The notes beneath the pieces are model-generated. The model was not told the origin of the DNA, did no database searches, and saw nothing but the letters and a program-made list of their open reading frames with translations. Shown here piece by piece: positions 54,670-63,472 of a stretch of 64,000 bases of DNA. Position 1 is the first letter of the stretch. Each line of letters opens with the position of its first letter. This DNA comes from Nitrospinae bacterium AH_259_B05_G02_I21 (GTDB lineage Bacteria; JADFOP01): contig JALLOF010000004.1 of assembly GCA_027717595.1 (NCBI GenBank), positions 1-64,000 of the forward strand, read 5' to 3'. The position numbers and the translations under genes were made by a program.

Positions 54670-56139
54670 TTACTGACGCTCGGAGCTGTGCTGTTGCAAC
54701 GCCTCCAGCTCCTGCCGAAGGGCCTCGGTGCGGGCTCGAACGGCGGCGAGCTCGGCCTCCATCTCTTCGAGCGACCGCCGCCTCTGTGACGAGGGTTTGG
54801 GGGCCAGGACGGTGATTTCCCCCTGCGGCGCGCCGGCGGGTGCGCCCTTCACGCCCCGTCGCGCGAGCTCCACTTCCAGCGCCTCGGTCTTGGTCCTGTC
54901 CGACTCCTGCTGCTGCTGTCTCAGGGAGGTCGGAACCTTCGGCTCGACCACGACGGGCCACGTCTTGGTCGGCTTCCCCGAAGGCGAGGAGGCGAGCGGC
55001 GGGCCGGCCGGATTCCAGGCCGAGCCGACGGATGGGCTCCGGAGCTGGAGGTTCTCTGGACGCACCTCCCGCACCTGCCCCGACGACCCTCCTCGTGTGG
55101 AGGTCACCGAAGCGGCGCCCGCCCGCCATTCGCCGGGCGCTGAGGAGGTCTGCTTGGGCCCCGTGGCCGTCTGCGCAGGAGGAGGCGAGGCTTTGGGCCC
55201 CGAGCCTATCTGCCGCTCCAGCGCCTGCTCGAGGGCCTCGGTCTGGACCTGGTCCTGCCTCTCCTGCTCGCGGCGCATATAGGGGTCGTCACGCCGGCCT
55301 CTACGCCCCCTGCGGGTCGAGAGGCCGCCGACTCCCCCAAGCCCGATGCCGATCCGGGGTCGAACGCCCCCCGAGCCGATGCCGATGCCGATGCTGTAGG
55401 AGGGGCGGGCCACGGCGGGCGGCGAGACCGACGGCCTGGGTGGCCGCATGCGGCGAGCCGCCACCAGGTCGGGCCAGATGGTGCTCAACGGAACGGCGAC
55501 CACGGCCCCGGGGGCGGAGCCGGGTGGCGGGGCCAATGTCGAGACCATGGCGGCGAGGTTGCCCGCCTCATCGAGCAGGGGGCTTCGCAAGAGGCCGGCC
55601 CCGAGGGTGGGCGTCACCACCAGGACGCGCTGCAGCCGCCTGCCTGAGGGCAGCTTAAGCTCTACGACATCGGCCACCACGGCCCTGGCGACGGTCGGCT
55701 GGCCGCCTGTAACGGGACCCGGGCCAAAGAGGGCCTCGCCTGGACGCAGCCCACCACCGCGCCGCCAGCCTACCGTCGGGAAGAGCGGCATGGGCTCGAG
55801 GAGGCGAACGATGACGTACCCCACCTCCTCATCCCTCCAGACGAGCCAGCCCTCGGCGGAGCGCCGATCGGTCCACTCGAGCTTCACCTCCGAGCCCAAC
55901 CCGGCCTGCCCGAGCCCCGAGGCTGGGGCGACGACGAGGCCGTCGGCGGCGACGACGAAGCCGCTGGAGACTTTCTTGGTGCCGAGGAGGAACGCCGGGC
56001 GGTGGAGGTCCACCAGGATGGATTGGATGCGGTGAGCAAGCGGAAGGGCCACCTGCCCGCTGGCGGCGACCGCGAGGCCGGCAAACGTCACAAGGCCCGC
56101 AACGAGCAGAGCCCCTATGGCGAGCGACCGTCTAAGCAT
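54670..56139 (-). CDS. Secreted trypsin-fold protein, probably inactive protease
   Basis: The 489-residue protein has a signal peptide (about 1-26), then a region shaped like HtrA/S1C proteases (about 30-225): SSGFVVAADGLVVAPASG in place of SGFVI-G-VVTNxHV, EEVGYVIVRL in place of DLAVLKV, and LLRSPLLDEAGNLAAMVS in place of GNSGGPL. The catalytic His, Asp and Ser positions are all replaced. A glycine-rich and basic linker follows, then a disordered proline-rich region and a C-terminal coiled coil (RRSLEEMEAELAAVRART). It is probably a periplasmic binding or scaffold protein. Confidence 0.65.
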   Translation of the reverse strand: MLRRSLAIGALLVAGLVTFAGLAVAASGQVALPLAHRIQSILVDLHRPAFLLGTKKVSSGFVVAADGLVVAPASGLGQAGLGSEVKLEWTDRRSAEGWLVWRDEEVGYVIVRLLEPMPLFPTVGWRRGGGLRPGEALFGPGPVTGGQPTVARAVVADVVELKLPSGRRLQRVLVVTPTLGAGLLRSPLLDEAGNLAAMVSTLAPPPGSAPGAVVAVPLSTIWPDLVAARRMRPPRPSVSPPAVARPSYSIGIGIGSGGVRPRIGIGLGGVGGLSTRRGRRGRRDDPYMRREQERQDQVQTEALEQALERQIGSGPKASPPPAQTATGPKQTSSAPGEWRAGAASVTSTRGGSSGQVREVRPENLQLRSPSVGSAWNPAGPPLASSPSGKPTKTWPVVVEPKVPTSLRQQQQESDRTKTEALEVELARRGVKGAPAGAPQGEITVLAPKPSSQRRRSLEEMEAELAAVRARTEALRQELEALQQHSSERQ

Positions 56140-56705
56140 GGCATGGCCTTAAGGATAAGCGTCTCACGATGATTATAGCCAACCGTCCATGAGGGGGACA
56201 AGCTCAACGGAACGCCGGGGCGGAAGGAGCGATGGACGGCACTAAAACAAAACATAGTTTTATTTGTGCTTCTCGCCCACTTCGTTGTCGCGCCGTTGAT
56301 GGGATCCGCGGACTCGTCCGAAGAGCCGGTCTCCCATGAACCTTACAATGCCTTATAGATTGAGCGATTACAAGCACCCAATTGCCCGGGCGAGTTTACA
56401 AATATTAAACGCAGCAAGAGCACGGGTTGCTCAAATCGTCCACACCAGGGAAAAATTGCCGAAGAAGACCACTTTCCCCTTGACAATACAACATATGGTG
56501 TTATATACAATAGTGGCCCACAAAATAGTGGGTATTTCGGGATAAATTTTCAACAATTCATCCCCAGAATGCCCACCGCGCCGCCTCGACGGAAAGTCCT
56601 AAAAAAGTGGCCGGTGGGCGGGTTTTGCACAGGAGGGATTCCAGAGATAGGGCTTTAACTACCCTCAAGACCTGTCAAGGTAATCTCGCCCAGGAGGGCT
56701 TAAAG
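56140..56705. other. Low-GC gene-free interval
   Basis: 566 bases of AT-rich sequence after GC-rich core genes. A 69-codon frame at 56,336 lacks a ribosome site and is not called. An AGGAGGGATT segment near 56,630 and a second AGGAGG directly before the next gene are the only signals I see. Confidence 0.4.
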
Positions 56706-56909
56706 ATGGCTAAAGACGCACCAGGAATGAAAGGTCCCCGTTCTCGAAACAAAGATGGGGCATTGCGCCGAAAGCGCGGTGACACGCATGTTGCGACTAT
56801 CGAAGAAAAGTACGATAGAGACTTCGGTGTCCGTGGAGATATGCATCTCGAAACACTGCTGGAGCGTGAGAGAAAAGACTCGCTGAACGATTTGCTTCAT
56901 GATGAGTAG
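56706..56909 (+). CDS. 67-residue basic protein, mobile-DNA type
   Basis: The product starts MAKDAPGMKGPRSRNKDGAL, continues RRKRGDTHVATIEEKYDRDF and GVRGDMHLETLLERERKDSL, and ends NDLLHDE. The RDTHVxTIExxYxRDFGVRxDM pattern recurs in small proteins of mobile or phage-like loci, though I cannot name the function. AGGAGG lies eight bases before the ATG at 56,706; the longer upstream frame has no support. Its last 15 codons are duplicated at 57,147. Confidence 0.65.
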   Translation: MAKDAPGMKGPRSRNKDGALRRKRGDTHVATIEEKYDRDFGVRGDMHLETLLERERKDSLNDLLHDE

Positions 56910-56922
56910 AGGAGCTAATCAC

Positions 56923-57171
56923 ATGTTATCTGCCATACGGTTTGCCATTGAGGTGCAGCGACCTCACGAAAAGATTTCCAAGCTGGCGGACCTTTCTCAT
57001 ATCCTGCATCAAGCACGGGAAACGCGGCGGTCTATCGAAAAATTCGCCAGCCTTTCGAACATTCGCCCGCACTTGCAGCCTGCGCTAGATGCGCGGCGGT
57101 CTATCGAAAAGTTCGCCAAGCAGGTGGACCTCCTTTATCCTTACCAGAGCGTGAGGAGAAGGATTCTCTGA
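56923..57171 (+). CDS. 82-residue repeat-containing protein, unknown
   Basis: The product starts MLSAIRFAIEVQRPHEKISK and contains two copies of ARxTRRSIEKFA-like units (ETRRSIEKFASLSN and DARRSIEKFAKQVD), nearly identical at the DNA level over about 28 bases, so it grew by internal duplication. The ATG at 56,923 has AGAGGAG at eight bases and lies 14 bases after the preceding gene, indicating an operon. The last codons run out of frame through a duplicated tail of the neighbour gene. Confidence 0.55.
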   Translation: MLSAIRFAIEVQRPHEKISKLADLSHILHQARETRRSIEKFASLSNIRPHLQPALDARRSIEKFAKQVDLLYPYQSVRRRIL

Positions 57172-57197
57172 ACGATTTGCTCCACGATGAAAGTTAA
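57147..57197 (+). pseudogene. Duplicated 3' tail of the 67-residue gene
   Basis: In one frame these bases encode EREEKDSLNDLLHDES and stop, matching the C-terminus of the gene at 56,706-56,909 (ERERKDSLNDLLHDE). The rest of that copy is absent and the frame differs from that of the overlapping 82-residue gene, so this marks a deletion or recombination between tandem copies. Confidence 0.65.
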
Positions 57198-57205
57198 GGC
57201 AGCCA

Positions 57206-57631
57206 ATGTGCTCCTGTGATCGCAACGACCTCGAAATAAATTTTGAATTGTCAGGACTCTGCATGAACCGTGAGTGCGTTAAAGCATATTATTTAAAGCT
57301 TAATATCCGACAGATTAAAAGATACATCCTCCCGTCCATGGTCCTCATTCTCCTTATTAAATCCATCTTTCCATATCTTCCCTATCTTATCGGCATCGAT
57401 AGCCCTAGAACTCCCGCGGTGACCCGATCTACTGAAAACCGGGAGCCTATTCATTCTGTAGCGGTTGCGCACGGGTCAGTGGCAACACCCGGCCTGGACC
57501 TCGGTGCCCAAGCGCCAGCCTCAATGACAAGCGGACAGTGGTTAAGTTGGTTAGATACCCCCGGCCATTCTGGCCTCTTGGTGGCTAATGGACCACAGGT
57601 AGTCGTTCACGGAGTGCAGGTAAGGCACTGA
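57206..57631 (+). CDS. Single-span membrane protein with N-terminal cysteines
   Basis: The 141-residue product starts MCSCDRNDLEINFELSGLCM. It has four cysteines in the first 25 residues (possible metal site), one membrane helix at about 41-62 (LPSMVLILLIKSIFPYLPYL) and a low-complexity outer tail. AAGG lies six bases before the ATG. No family is recognised. Composition is AT-rich in the first half. Confidence 0.45.
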   Translation: MCSCDRNDLEINFELSGLCMNRECVKAYYLKLNIRQIKRYILPSMVLILLIKSIFPYLPYLIGIDSPRTPAVTRSTENREPIHSVAVAHGSVATPGLDLGAQAPASMTSGQWLSWLDTPGHSGLLVANGPQVVVHGVQVRH

Positions 57632-57712
57632 TCTCGCATATATGACTAGCTAATCCCTGGTCTCCCAAGTGTACCAGGGCGGCCCGAAGGAAGTTTTTGA
57701 GAACATTGAGGT

Positions 57713-57752
57713 GGAGACATCATCCATCCCTATAGGGATGGATGATGTCTCC
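57713..57752. promoter_or_regulatory. 40-bp perfect palindrome before nrdJ
   Basis: GGAGACATCATCCATCCC, then TATA, then the exact complement ending GATGTCTCC: eighteen paired bases each side of a self-complementary centre. AAAAG follows. It ends 44 bases before the nrdJ start. It could be a terminator for upstream genes, an operator or an RNA hairpin in the nrdJ leader. Confidence 0.6.
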
Positions 57753-57796
57753 AAAAGCAGATTCACAATATAACCAAATATTGAGGAGCAGCGGCA

Positions 57797-60208
57797 ATGA
57801 GTCCAGTGGACAAGTTGAGAGAGGAGCTGTCAGGCGCGGAGGGCGCCAGCGGGAGTAGCGCACCGGACTCGAACGAATCTGGAAGCGACATCGGGGAGGA
57901 GCGGTTCACCGACTTGCCGCTGACGGAGAACTCCATCGCCGTGCTGGAGCGGCGCTACCTCAAAAAAGACATCCACGGCAACCCCACCGAGCGGCCCGAA
58001 GAGATGTTCCGCCGGGTGGCCGAGAACGTAGCCCAGGCCGACAGCAACTACGGGGCCGCCGAGGATGAGGTCGCCGCCACAGCCGAGGCCTTCTACGGGC
58101 TGATGGCGAACCTCGAATTCATGCCCAACTCGCCCACCCTCATGAACGCCGGCCGCGACCTCCAGCAGCTCTCAGCCTGCTTCGTGCTTCCGGTCGATGA
58201 CAACATGGAGAGCATCTTCGGTACGCTCAAAGATGCGGCCCTCATCCACAAGTCCGGCGGCGGGACGGGATTCAGCTTCTCGCGCCTTCGGCCCAAAAAC
58301 AGCCGGGTGCGCACCACCCACGGCATCGCCTCTGGGCCGGTCTCCTTCATGAAGGTCTACGACAACGCCACCCAGGAGATCAAGCAGGGCGGCACCCGCC
58401 GGGGGGCCAACATGGGGATTCTCCGGGTCGACCACGCCGACATCATCGACTTCATCACCTGCAAGGCCGACGGCGGCATCACGAACTTCAACATCTCGGT
58501 CGCCATCAGCGAAGACTTCATGGGGGCCGTCGAGCGCGACGAGGAGTACGACCTCATAGACCCCCACACCAAGGAGGTCGTCAAGCGCCTGAACGCCAGG
58601 AAGGTCTTCGACCTCATCGTCAACCTCGCCTGGAAGACGGGGGACCCGGGCATCATCTTCCTAGACCGCATCAACCGGGACAACCCGACCCCGCTGGTGG
58701 CCGAGATCGAGGCGACCAACCCCTGCGGCGAGCAGCCCCTGCTGCCGTACGAAAGCTGCAACCTGGGCTCGATGAACCTGGCCGGGATGCTTCGGCCCAT
58801 CAACGGCACCTACGAGTTCGACTGGGGCAAGATGCGCCGCACGGTTCACCACTGCATCCACTTCCTAGACAACATCATCGACATGAACAACTACCCCCTG
58901 GTCGAGATCGAGACGATGACGAAGGGCAACCGGAAGATCGGACTAGGGGTGATGGGCTTCGCCGACGCCCTAATCCTGCTCGGCATCCCCTACAACAGCG
59001 AGCGGGCCCTCGAGTGCGGCCAAGAGATCATGAGCTTCGTCCAGAAGGAATCCAAGGCCGCCTCCATACAGCTAGCTCAGAAGCGGGGCAACTACCCCTA
59101 CTTCCCCGGCTCGACCCACGAGGCCGCCGGCATCAAGCACATGCGCCACACGACGGTCACGACCATCGCCCCGACCGGCACGATCTCGATCATCGCCTGC
59201 TGCTCGAGCGGCATCGAGCCGCTCTTTGCCGTGAGCTACGTCCGCACGGTGATGGACGGCACCCGGCTCGTCGAGGTCCACCCGCTCTTCCTCCAGATCG
59301 CAAAGGAGCGGGGCTTCTACTCCGAGGAGCTCATGGCCACCATCGCCGAGCGCGGCACGGTCCAGGGCCTGGCCGAGGTGCCAGAGGACGTCCAGCGCCT
59401 CTTCGTCACCTCCCACGACCTCACCCCCATGGACCACATCAAGATGCAGGCGGCCTTCCAGAAGCACACCGACAACGCCGTCAGCAAGACGGTGAACATG
59501 GCACACGACGCCACGCCCGATGCGGTGCGCGAGGTCTACTGGTACGCCTTCGAGAACGCCTGCAAGGGGGTGACGGTCTTCCGCGACGGATGCAAGGGGG
59601 GCGAGCAGGTCCTATCCATCGGGGCCACGCCGAAGGAAGCCGAGGCCGCCTCCGACCTCCCGGACAACGGCGAGCCGGCCCTTGGAGTTGGCACCACGCC
59701 GCGGACGCGCCCCGAGGTGACCTCCGGGACCACCCGGTCCATCATGACCGGCTGCGGCAAGATGTACATCACGATCAACGAAGACGAGCACGGGGTGCCC
59801 TTCGAGCTCTTCAACTCCATAGGCAAGGCCGGCGGATGCGCCTCTGCCCAGAGCGAGGCCATCGGGCGGCTGGTCTCCCTGGCGCTTCGAAGCGGCGTCA
59901 ACCCCGAGGTCATCGTCAAGCACCTGAAGGGCATCTCCTGCCACCTGCCCGTGTGGCAAAACGGGATGAAGATTCTCTCTTGTGCCGACGCTGTCGGCAA
60001 TGCGCTCGAGATGTACCTGATGGACAAGGTGAGCGGCGCCGGACCCGTCCCCGCGCCCCACCAGCCGACGGCGGCGGCCAACCCCGCTCCGGCGTTCGAG
60101 GCCACCGCCGCGCCGGTCCGCTTGGCCTGTCCCGACTGCGGCAGCGGCCTCGTCCACGAGGAGGGCTGCATCGTCTGCCACGGGTGCGGATTCAGCGAGT
60201 GCTTCTAA
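57797..60208 (+). CDS. nrdJ: Class II (B12-dependent) ribonucleotide reductase
   Basis: The 803-residue enzyme reduces ribonucleotides using adenosylcobalamin, with no separate radical subunit. Recognisable segments are MPNSPTLMNAGRDLQQLSAC (first active-site cysteine), GGGTGFSFSRLRP, the NPCGEQPLLPYESCNLGS active-site loop, APTGTISIIA, and a C-terminal zinc ribbon (CPDCGSGL and CHGCGFSECF) that also carries the redox cysteines. The ATG follows GAGGAG. No NrdR box or cobalamin riboswitch can be confirmed upstream; the palindrome at 57,713 is the only clear signal. Confidence 0.95.
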   Translation: MSPVDKLREELSGAEGASGSSAPDSNESGSDIGEERFTDLPLTENSIAVLERRYLKKDIHGNPTERPEEMFRRVAENVAQADSNYGAAEDEVAATAEAFYGLMANLEFMPNSPTLMNAGRDLQQLSACFVLPVDDNMESIFGTLKDAALIHKSGGGTGFSFSRLRPKNSRVRTTHGIASGPVSFMKVYDNATQEIKQGGTRRGANMGILRVDHADIIDFITCKADGGITNFNISVAISEDFMGAVERDEEYDLIDPHTKEVVKRLNARKVFDLIVNLAWKTGDPGIIFLDRINRDNPTPLVAEIEATNPCGEQPLLPYESCNLGSMNLAGMLRPINGTYEFDWGKMRRTVHHCIHFLDNIIDMNNYPLVEIETMTKGNRKIGLGVMGFADALILLGIPYNSERALECGQEIMSFVQKESKAASIQLAQKRGNYPYFPGSTHEAAGIKHMRHTTVTTIAPTGTISIIACCSSGIEPLFAVSYVRTVMDGTRLVEVHPLFLQIAKERGFYSEELMATIAERGTVQGLAEVPEDVQRLFVTSHDLTPMDHIKMQAAFQKHTDNAVSKTVNMAHDATPDAVREVYWYAFENACKGVTVFRDGCKGGEQVLSIGATPKEAEAASDLPDNGEPALGVGTTPRTRPEVTSGTTRSIMTGCGKMYITINEDEHGVPFELFNSIGKAGGCASAQSEAIGRLVSLALRSGVNPEVIVKHLKGISCHLPVWQNGMKILSCADAVGNALEMYLMDKVSGAGPVPAPHQPTAAANPAPAFEATAAPVRLACPDCGSGLVHEEGCIVCHGCGFSECF

Positions 60209-60211
60209 GAC

Positions 60212-60481
60212 GTGGATACGATAAGCGCCTTTGTAACCCAGGTGGTCGGCGGGGACACGGTCAAAATCCAGGTCACCGACGAGAACCCCTTCAACCGCCG
60301 CACCTACAACCTGTACGAGCAGGTGCGCCTCACCGGGCTAGAGGCCCCTGAGGCGGGCACGCCCGCAAGCAGTCTAGCCAAGACGAAGCTCGAGAAGGAG
60401 ATGTTGGGCAAGTACGTCCGCCTCATGATCTACACCCGGGAACAATCGGGACGGTTGATCGCGACGTACTCGCTGTCCTAA
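60212..60481 (+). CDS. Short SNase-like domain protein
   Basis: The 89-residue product resembles the core of staphylococcal nuclease folds: VTQVVGGDTVKIQV (GDT calcium-site motif), VRLTGLEAPEAG (LRLxGxDxPE site), LEKEMLGKYVRLMIYT and a closing GRLIATY with the second arginine. It is about half the normal length and lacks the C-terminal helices, so activity is uncertain. The start is a GTG three bases after nrdJ, suggesting co-transcription. Confidence 0.65.
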   Translation: MDTISAFVTQVVGGDTVKIQVTDENPFNRRTYNLYEQVRLTGLEAPEAGTPASSLAKTKLEKEMLGKYVRLMIYTREQSGRLIATYSLS

Positions 60482-60589
60482 GGCTATTCCCTGGTCTCTC
60501 CAGGTTTTAGCAATTCCCCCCATCACCCGGCCCCGGTTCCTCGAATCCCCCCTGAGGAGCTGGGGCTGGGGTGTCAAAAGAGGAAACTA

Positions 60590-60975
60590 AAAATGTAGGA
60601 ACAGGGCTTGTCCCTGTCCGCAAAAGAAGGACAGCCCGCCTGAGGTCCGCCTTAGGCGGAACTACCCATATATATCAATCGCTTACAAGAATTGGACACC
60701 CACTTTCCATACGTCCAGTTTCCTGAAACGAGCGAATTTCAATAATCTCTGTATATTCAATCGGTTAGCGCAAATTCGGGCTGTTGGACACATTTAGACA
60801 CCTTACACTTTCGTCCAAGGCCAGATTTTCCGGTAATTCGTGCAATATCAATTCGTAACGTAAGGTTTGACACTTCGGGAAAAACGCGAAAAGTGTCTAA
60901 AAGTGTCTAATTCCGTCCAATGGAGAACATTCTTGGCGGCGGTCTTCCGCCTAAGGCTGGACCTGAGGCGGGGAG
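60590..60975. repeat. Long TGTCTAA-rich dispersed repeat, copy 2 (inverted)
   Basis: The reverse complement of this block repeats, in order, segments of 16,441-16,775: tandem TAGACACTTTT, GTGTCCAACAG, the CCGGAAAAT segment, GTCCAATTCTTGTAAG, TTGATAT and the GGACAGGG/CCCTGTCC hairpin. A short TCCGCC-TTA-GGCGGA hairpin is at 60,647-60,661. The 60,482-61,005 interval has no gene. Confidence 0.65.
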
Positions 60976-61005
60976 CATGAGTACCGAGAGGAGGGTGAGG
61001 ATGGT

Positions 61006-61485
61006 CTAGTCTCGCCGACGACGGCGGCGGCGGCTGGTCCGTCTCCGTGCTTCTCCTCCTCTCTGCTGAAATCCCATATCAAGCGAGAGGGGTCCGGCGC
61101 CGGCGATGAGCAGGGCGAGAGAGGAGCCGAGCAGGGCAAGCGTGAACTCGATGCCCTTCGGCATAAAGAAGGCGCCCCAGTGGACCTGTGTCATGGCGAC
61201 GAGCATCACCACAGCGATGTTGAACGCCCCGAAGCGGGTCAGGAACCCCACCAGGACGAGCAGGCCGCCGAAGAACTCCCCGCCGGAGGCAAGAGCGGCC
61301 CAGAGCATCCCGGGCGTCATCCCGAGCTTGGTGGCGAAGAGGTCGGCCGTCGCCTGAAGCCCCTTGCCGCCGAAGGCGCCGAAGAGCTTCTGGGCCCCGT
61401 GGCCGATGAAGATGAGCCCGAGCGAGACCCGAAGCGGAAGCGTCCACCAGCCTGCGTCCGTCCCAAACAATAATCGTCTGAGCAT
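61006..61485 (-). CDS. DoxX-family membrane protein
   Basis: The 159-residue protein has four membrane helices with family landmarks: LPLRVSLGLIFIGHGAQKLF in helix 1, the GLLVLVGFLTRFGA turn, and VVMLVAMTQVHWGAFFMPKG. DoxX/DoxD-like proteins act in thiol or quinone-linked redox functions; the exact role here is unknown. It ends in an arginine-rich tail. I favour the ATG at 61,485 (AAGGGG six bases upstream); a GTG at 61,500 is the alternative. Confidence 0.8.
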   Translation of the reverse strand: MLRRLLFGTDAGWWTLPLRVSLGLIFIGHGAQKLFGAFGGKGLQATADLFATKLGMTPGMLWAALASGGEFFGGLLVLVGFLTRFGAFNIAVVMLVAMTQVHWGAFFMPKGIEFTLALLGSSLALLIAGAGPLSLDMGFQQRGGEARRRTSRRRRRRRD

Positions 61486-61640
61486 TGGCTCCCCCTTCAC
61501 CGACGCCTCTTGGATACCTCCATATTACGCCATCATCCCACGTTAGGGAAGCCTCGTTCATCCGTGGGGTCGTCGCCGCCGCGTCCGCCGTGCTATAATC
61601 GGCTCCCCCTCAGATAACCCCTCAGTGAGGAGAGCAGACC

Positions 61641-61919
61641 ATGGAGTATCCCGAGTGCTTCGGTGATATGGGACACAAAATCTACTGCCTCGGCTACGAC
61701 CCGACCGCAGAGGGCTTGGACGACGATGAGCGGGCCGAGGCCGTCCGCGGCGAGTCCATCGCCTGCCACGCCTGCCCCGTCTTCGATCCGTGCTCGAAGA
61801 TCTCGCTCAATACCAACATCCACGGCGCCGATCTCAACATGGCCGAGCGGCTAGCCGCCATCGAGGACGCCCTGGGCGGCGGCGGGTCGCAGCCGGGCGG
61901 CTTCACCAGGTTCCACTGA
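61641..61919 (+). CDS. Small cysteine-rich protein upstream of pepA
   Basis: The 92-residue product has five cysteines: one near residue 6 (EYPECFGD), one near 16 (IYCLGYDP) and the CHACPVFDPC cluster at 42-51. This could bind a metal or Fe-S centre. The C-terminus is glycine-rich. GGAG precedes the ATG, and pepA starts 19 bases after the stop, so they are probably co-transcribed. I do not recognise the family. Confidence 0.65.
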   Translation: MEYPECFGDMGHKIYCLGYDPTAEGLDDDERAEAVRGESIACHACPVFDPCSKISLNTNIHGADLNMAERLAAIEDALGGGGSQPGGFTRFH

Positions 61920-61938
61920 TCCCCGGAAGGAGGTCTAC

Positions 61939-63453
61939 GTGAAGGTCCAGGTAACGGCTGGGAAGCTCAAGGACGTTAGGGCCGACGCCCTCGGCGTGGG
62001 TCTGTTTCAGGGCGCGAAGCGCCCCGAGGGCGAGGCTGCCGCGCTCGATAAGGCCCTAGGCGGTCTCATCGCCCGGCTCATAAAGGCGGGCGACTTCGAG
62101 GGCAAGGCGGGCCAAACCGCTCTCCTCTACCCGGAGGCCCCGGTTCGGGCCAAGCGGCTCGCCCTCGTGGGCCTGGGCAAGCGCGAGGAGCTTACCCTCG
62201 AGGGCTTCCGCAAGGCCGCAGGCCACATCGCCAAGCTGGCCCGCCTCGTCAGGGCCCGCTCGCTCGCCTTCAGCCTCGACGGGGCCGAAGCCCTGGAGGA
62301 GCCCCGGGCAGAGGCGGCCCAGGCGGCAGCCGAAGCGGTGATCCTTGCAACCTACACCTTCGACGAGTACAAGACCGATGGGGAGAAGAAGGACAAAAAG
62401 CCCCTGGCGACCCTCACCCTCGTGGCGCCCGACCGCCGCGGCCTGAAGGCCGTCAAGGCCGCCTCCGCCGAGGGCCGCACCATCGCCGAGGCGGCCTGCT
62501 TCGCCCGCCGCCTGGTGGACCTGCCCGGCAACACCCACACGCCGACGTATCTGGCCCGAGAGGCCCGCAGGCTCGCACGGGCGAGCCGCAAGCTCACGGT
62601 CCGCGTCCTCGGGCGCCCCCAGATGGAACGGCTCAAGATGGGGGCGCTGCTGGGGGTGGCCAAGGGAAGCTCCGAGCCGCCCCGGTTCATCGTCCTGGAG
62701 TACAAGGGCGGCCGGGCCAAAGAGAAGCCCGTCGTGCTGGTGGGCAAGGCGGTGACGTTCGACTCGGGCGGCATCTCCATCAAGCCCTCCCAGGCGATGG
62801 AAGAGATGAAGCGGGATATGGCCGGCGGGGCGGCGGTCCTTGGGGCCATCAAGGCGGTCGCGGCGCTCAAGTTGCCGCTCAACGTCGTCGGGCTCGTGCC
62901 GGCCACCGAGAACCTCCCGAGCGGTACGGCGTTCAAGCCGGGCGACATCATCACCGCCTCGAGCGGCACCACCATCGAAATCCTCAACACCGACGCCGAG
63001 GGGCGCCTCATCCTCGCCGACGCGCTGACCTACGCCAAGCGCTACAAGCCGGCGGCGTGCGTGGACCTGGCCACCCTGACCGGGGCCTGCGAGATTGCGC
63101 TCGGCAAGCACTGCGCCGGGCTCATGGGCACCGACGAGGCCCTCATCGAGGAGGTAAAGGAAGCCGGGGAGGCCTGCGGCGAGCGGGCCTGGCCCCTGCC
63201 GCTTTGGCCCGAGTACCACGAGCAGATAAAATCGGACGTCGCCGACGTGAAAAACATCGGCGGGCGAGGCGGCGGGGCCATCACGGCCGCGGCCTTTTTG
63301 GCCAAATTCGCAGAGGGCTATCCCTGGGCCCACCTCGACATCGCCGCGACGTCCTGGGTCACGACCGAGCTTCCCTACATCCCCAAGGGGGCCACGGGCT
63401 ACGGCGTGCGCCTCATGGTTGAGTTCCTCAAGCGGCGGGCCGCCTCTTCGTAG
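61939..63453 (+). CDS. pepA: Leucyl aminopeptidase (M17)
   Basis: The 504-residue two-metal peptidase removes N-terminal residues in peptide turnover; some members also bind DNA in site-specific recombination. The catalytic C-terminal domain has VGKAVTFDSGGISIKPS (metal-binding Lys and Asp), the NTDAEGRLILADALTYA signature, and WPLPLWPEYHEQIKSDVADV. The N-terminal domain (1-170) is the usual macro-like fold. The start is a GTG at 61,939 with GGAAGGAGG seven bases upstream. Confidence 0.95.
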   Translation: MKVQVTAGKLKDVRADALGVGLFQGAKRPEGEAAALDKALGGLIARLIKAGDFEGKAGQTALLYPEAPVRAKRLALVGLGKREELTLEGFRKAAGHIAKLARLVRARSLAFSLDGAEALEEPRAEAAQAAAEAVILATYTFDEYKTDGEKKDKKPLATLTLVAPDRRGLKAVKAASAEGRTIAEAACFARRLVDLPGNTHTPTYLAREARRLARASRKLTVRVLGRPQMERLKMGALLGVAKGSSEPPRFIVLEYKGGRAKEKPVVLVGKAVTFDSGGISIKPSQAMEEMKRDMAGGAAVLGAIKAVAALKLPLNVVGLVPATENLPSGTAFKPGDIITASSGTTIEILNTDAEGRLILADALTYAKRYKPAACVDLATLTGACEIALGKHCAGLMGTDEALIEEVKEAGEACGERAWPLPLWPEYHEQIKSDVADVKNIGGRGGGAITAAAFLAKFAEGYPWAHLDIAATSWVTTELPYIPKGATGYGVRLMVEFLKRRAASS

Positions 63454-63472
63454 GACCACCCCGACCGGCGCC

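Noticed and set aside
56336-56545. 69-codon rightward frame in the low-GC insert
   Set aside because: No ribosome site and no family resemblance. It could be a relic, but I cannot support it.
57755-57796. Possible NrdR box (cacaatataac and aaatattg) before nrdJ
   Set aside because: Only one imperfect site; NrdR regulation usually involves two well-conserved boxes.
57632-57796. Cobalamin riboswitch upstream of nrdJ
   Set aside because: No B12-box-like GCCACTG element or long structured leader is visible; only the palindrome is present.
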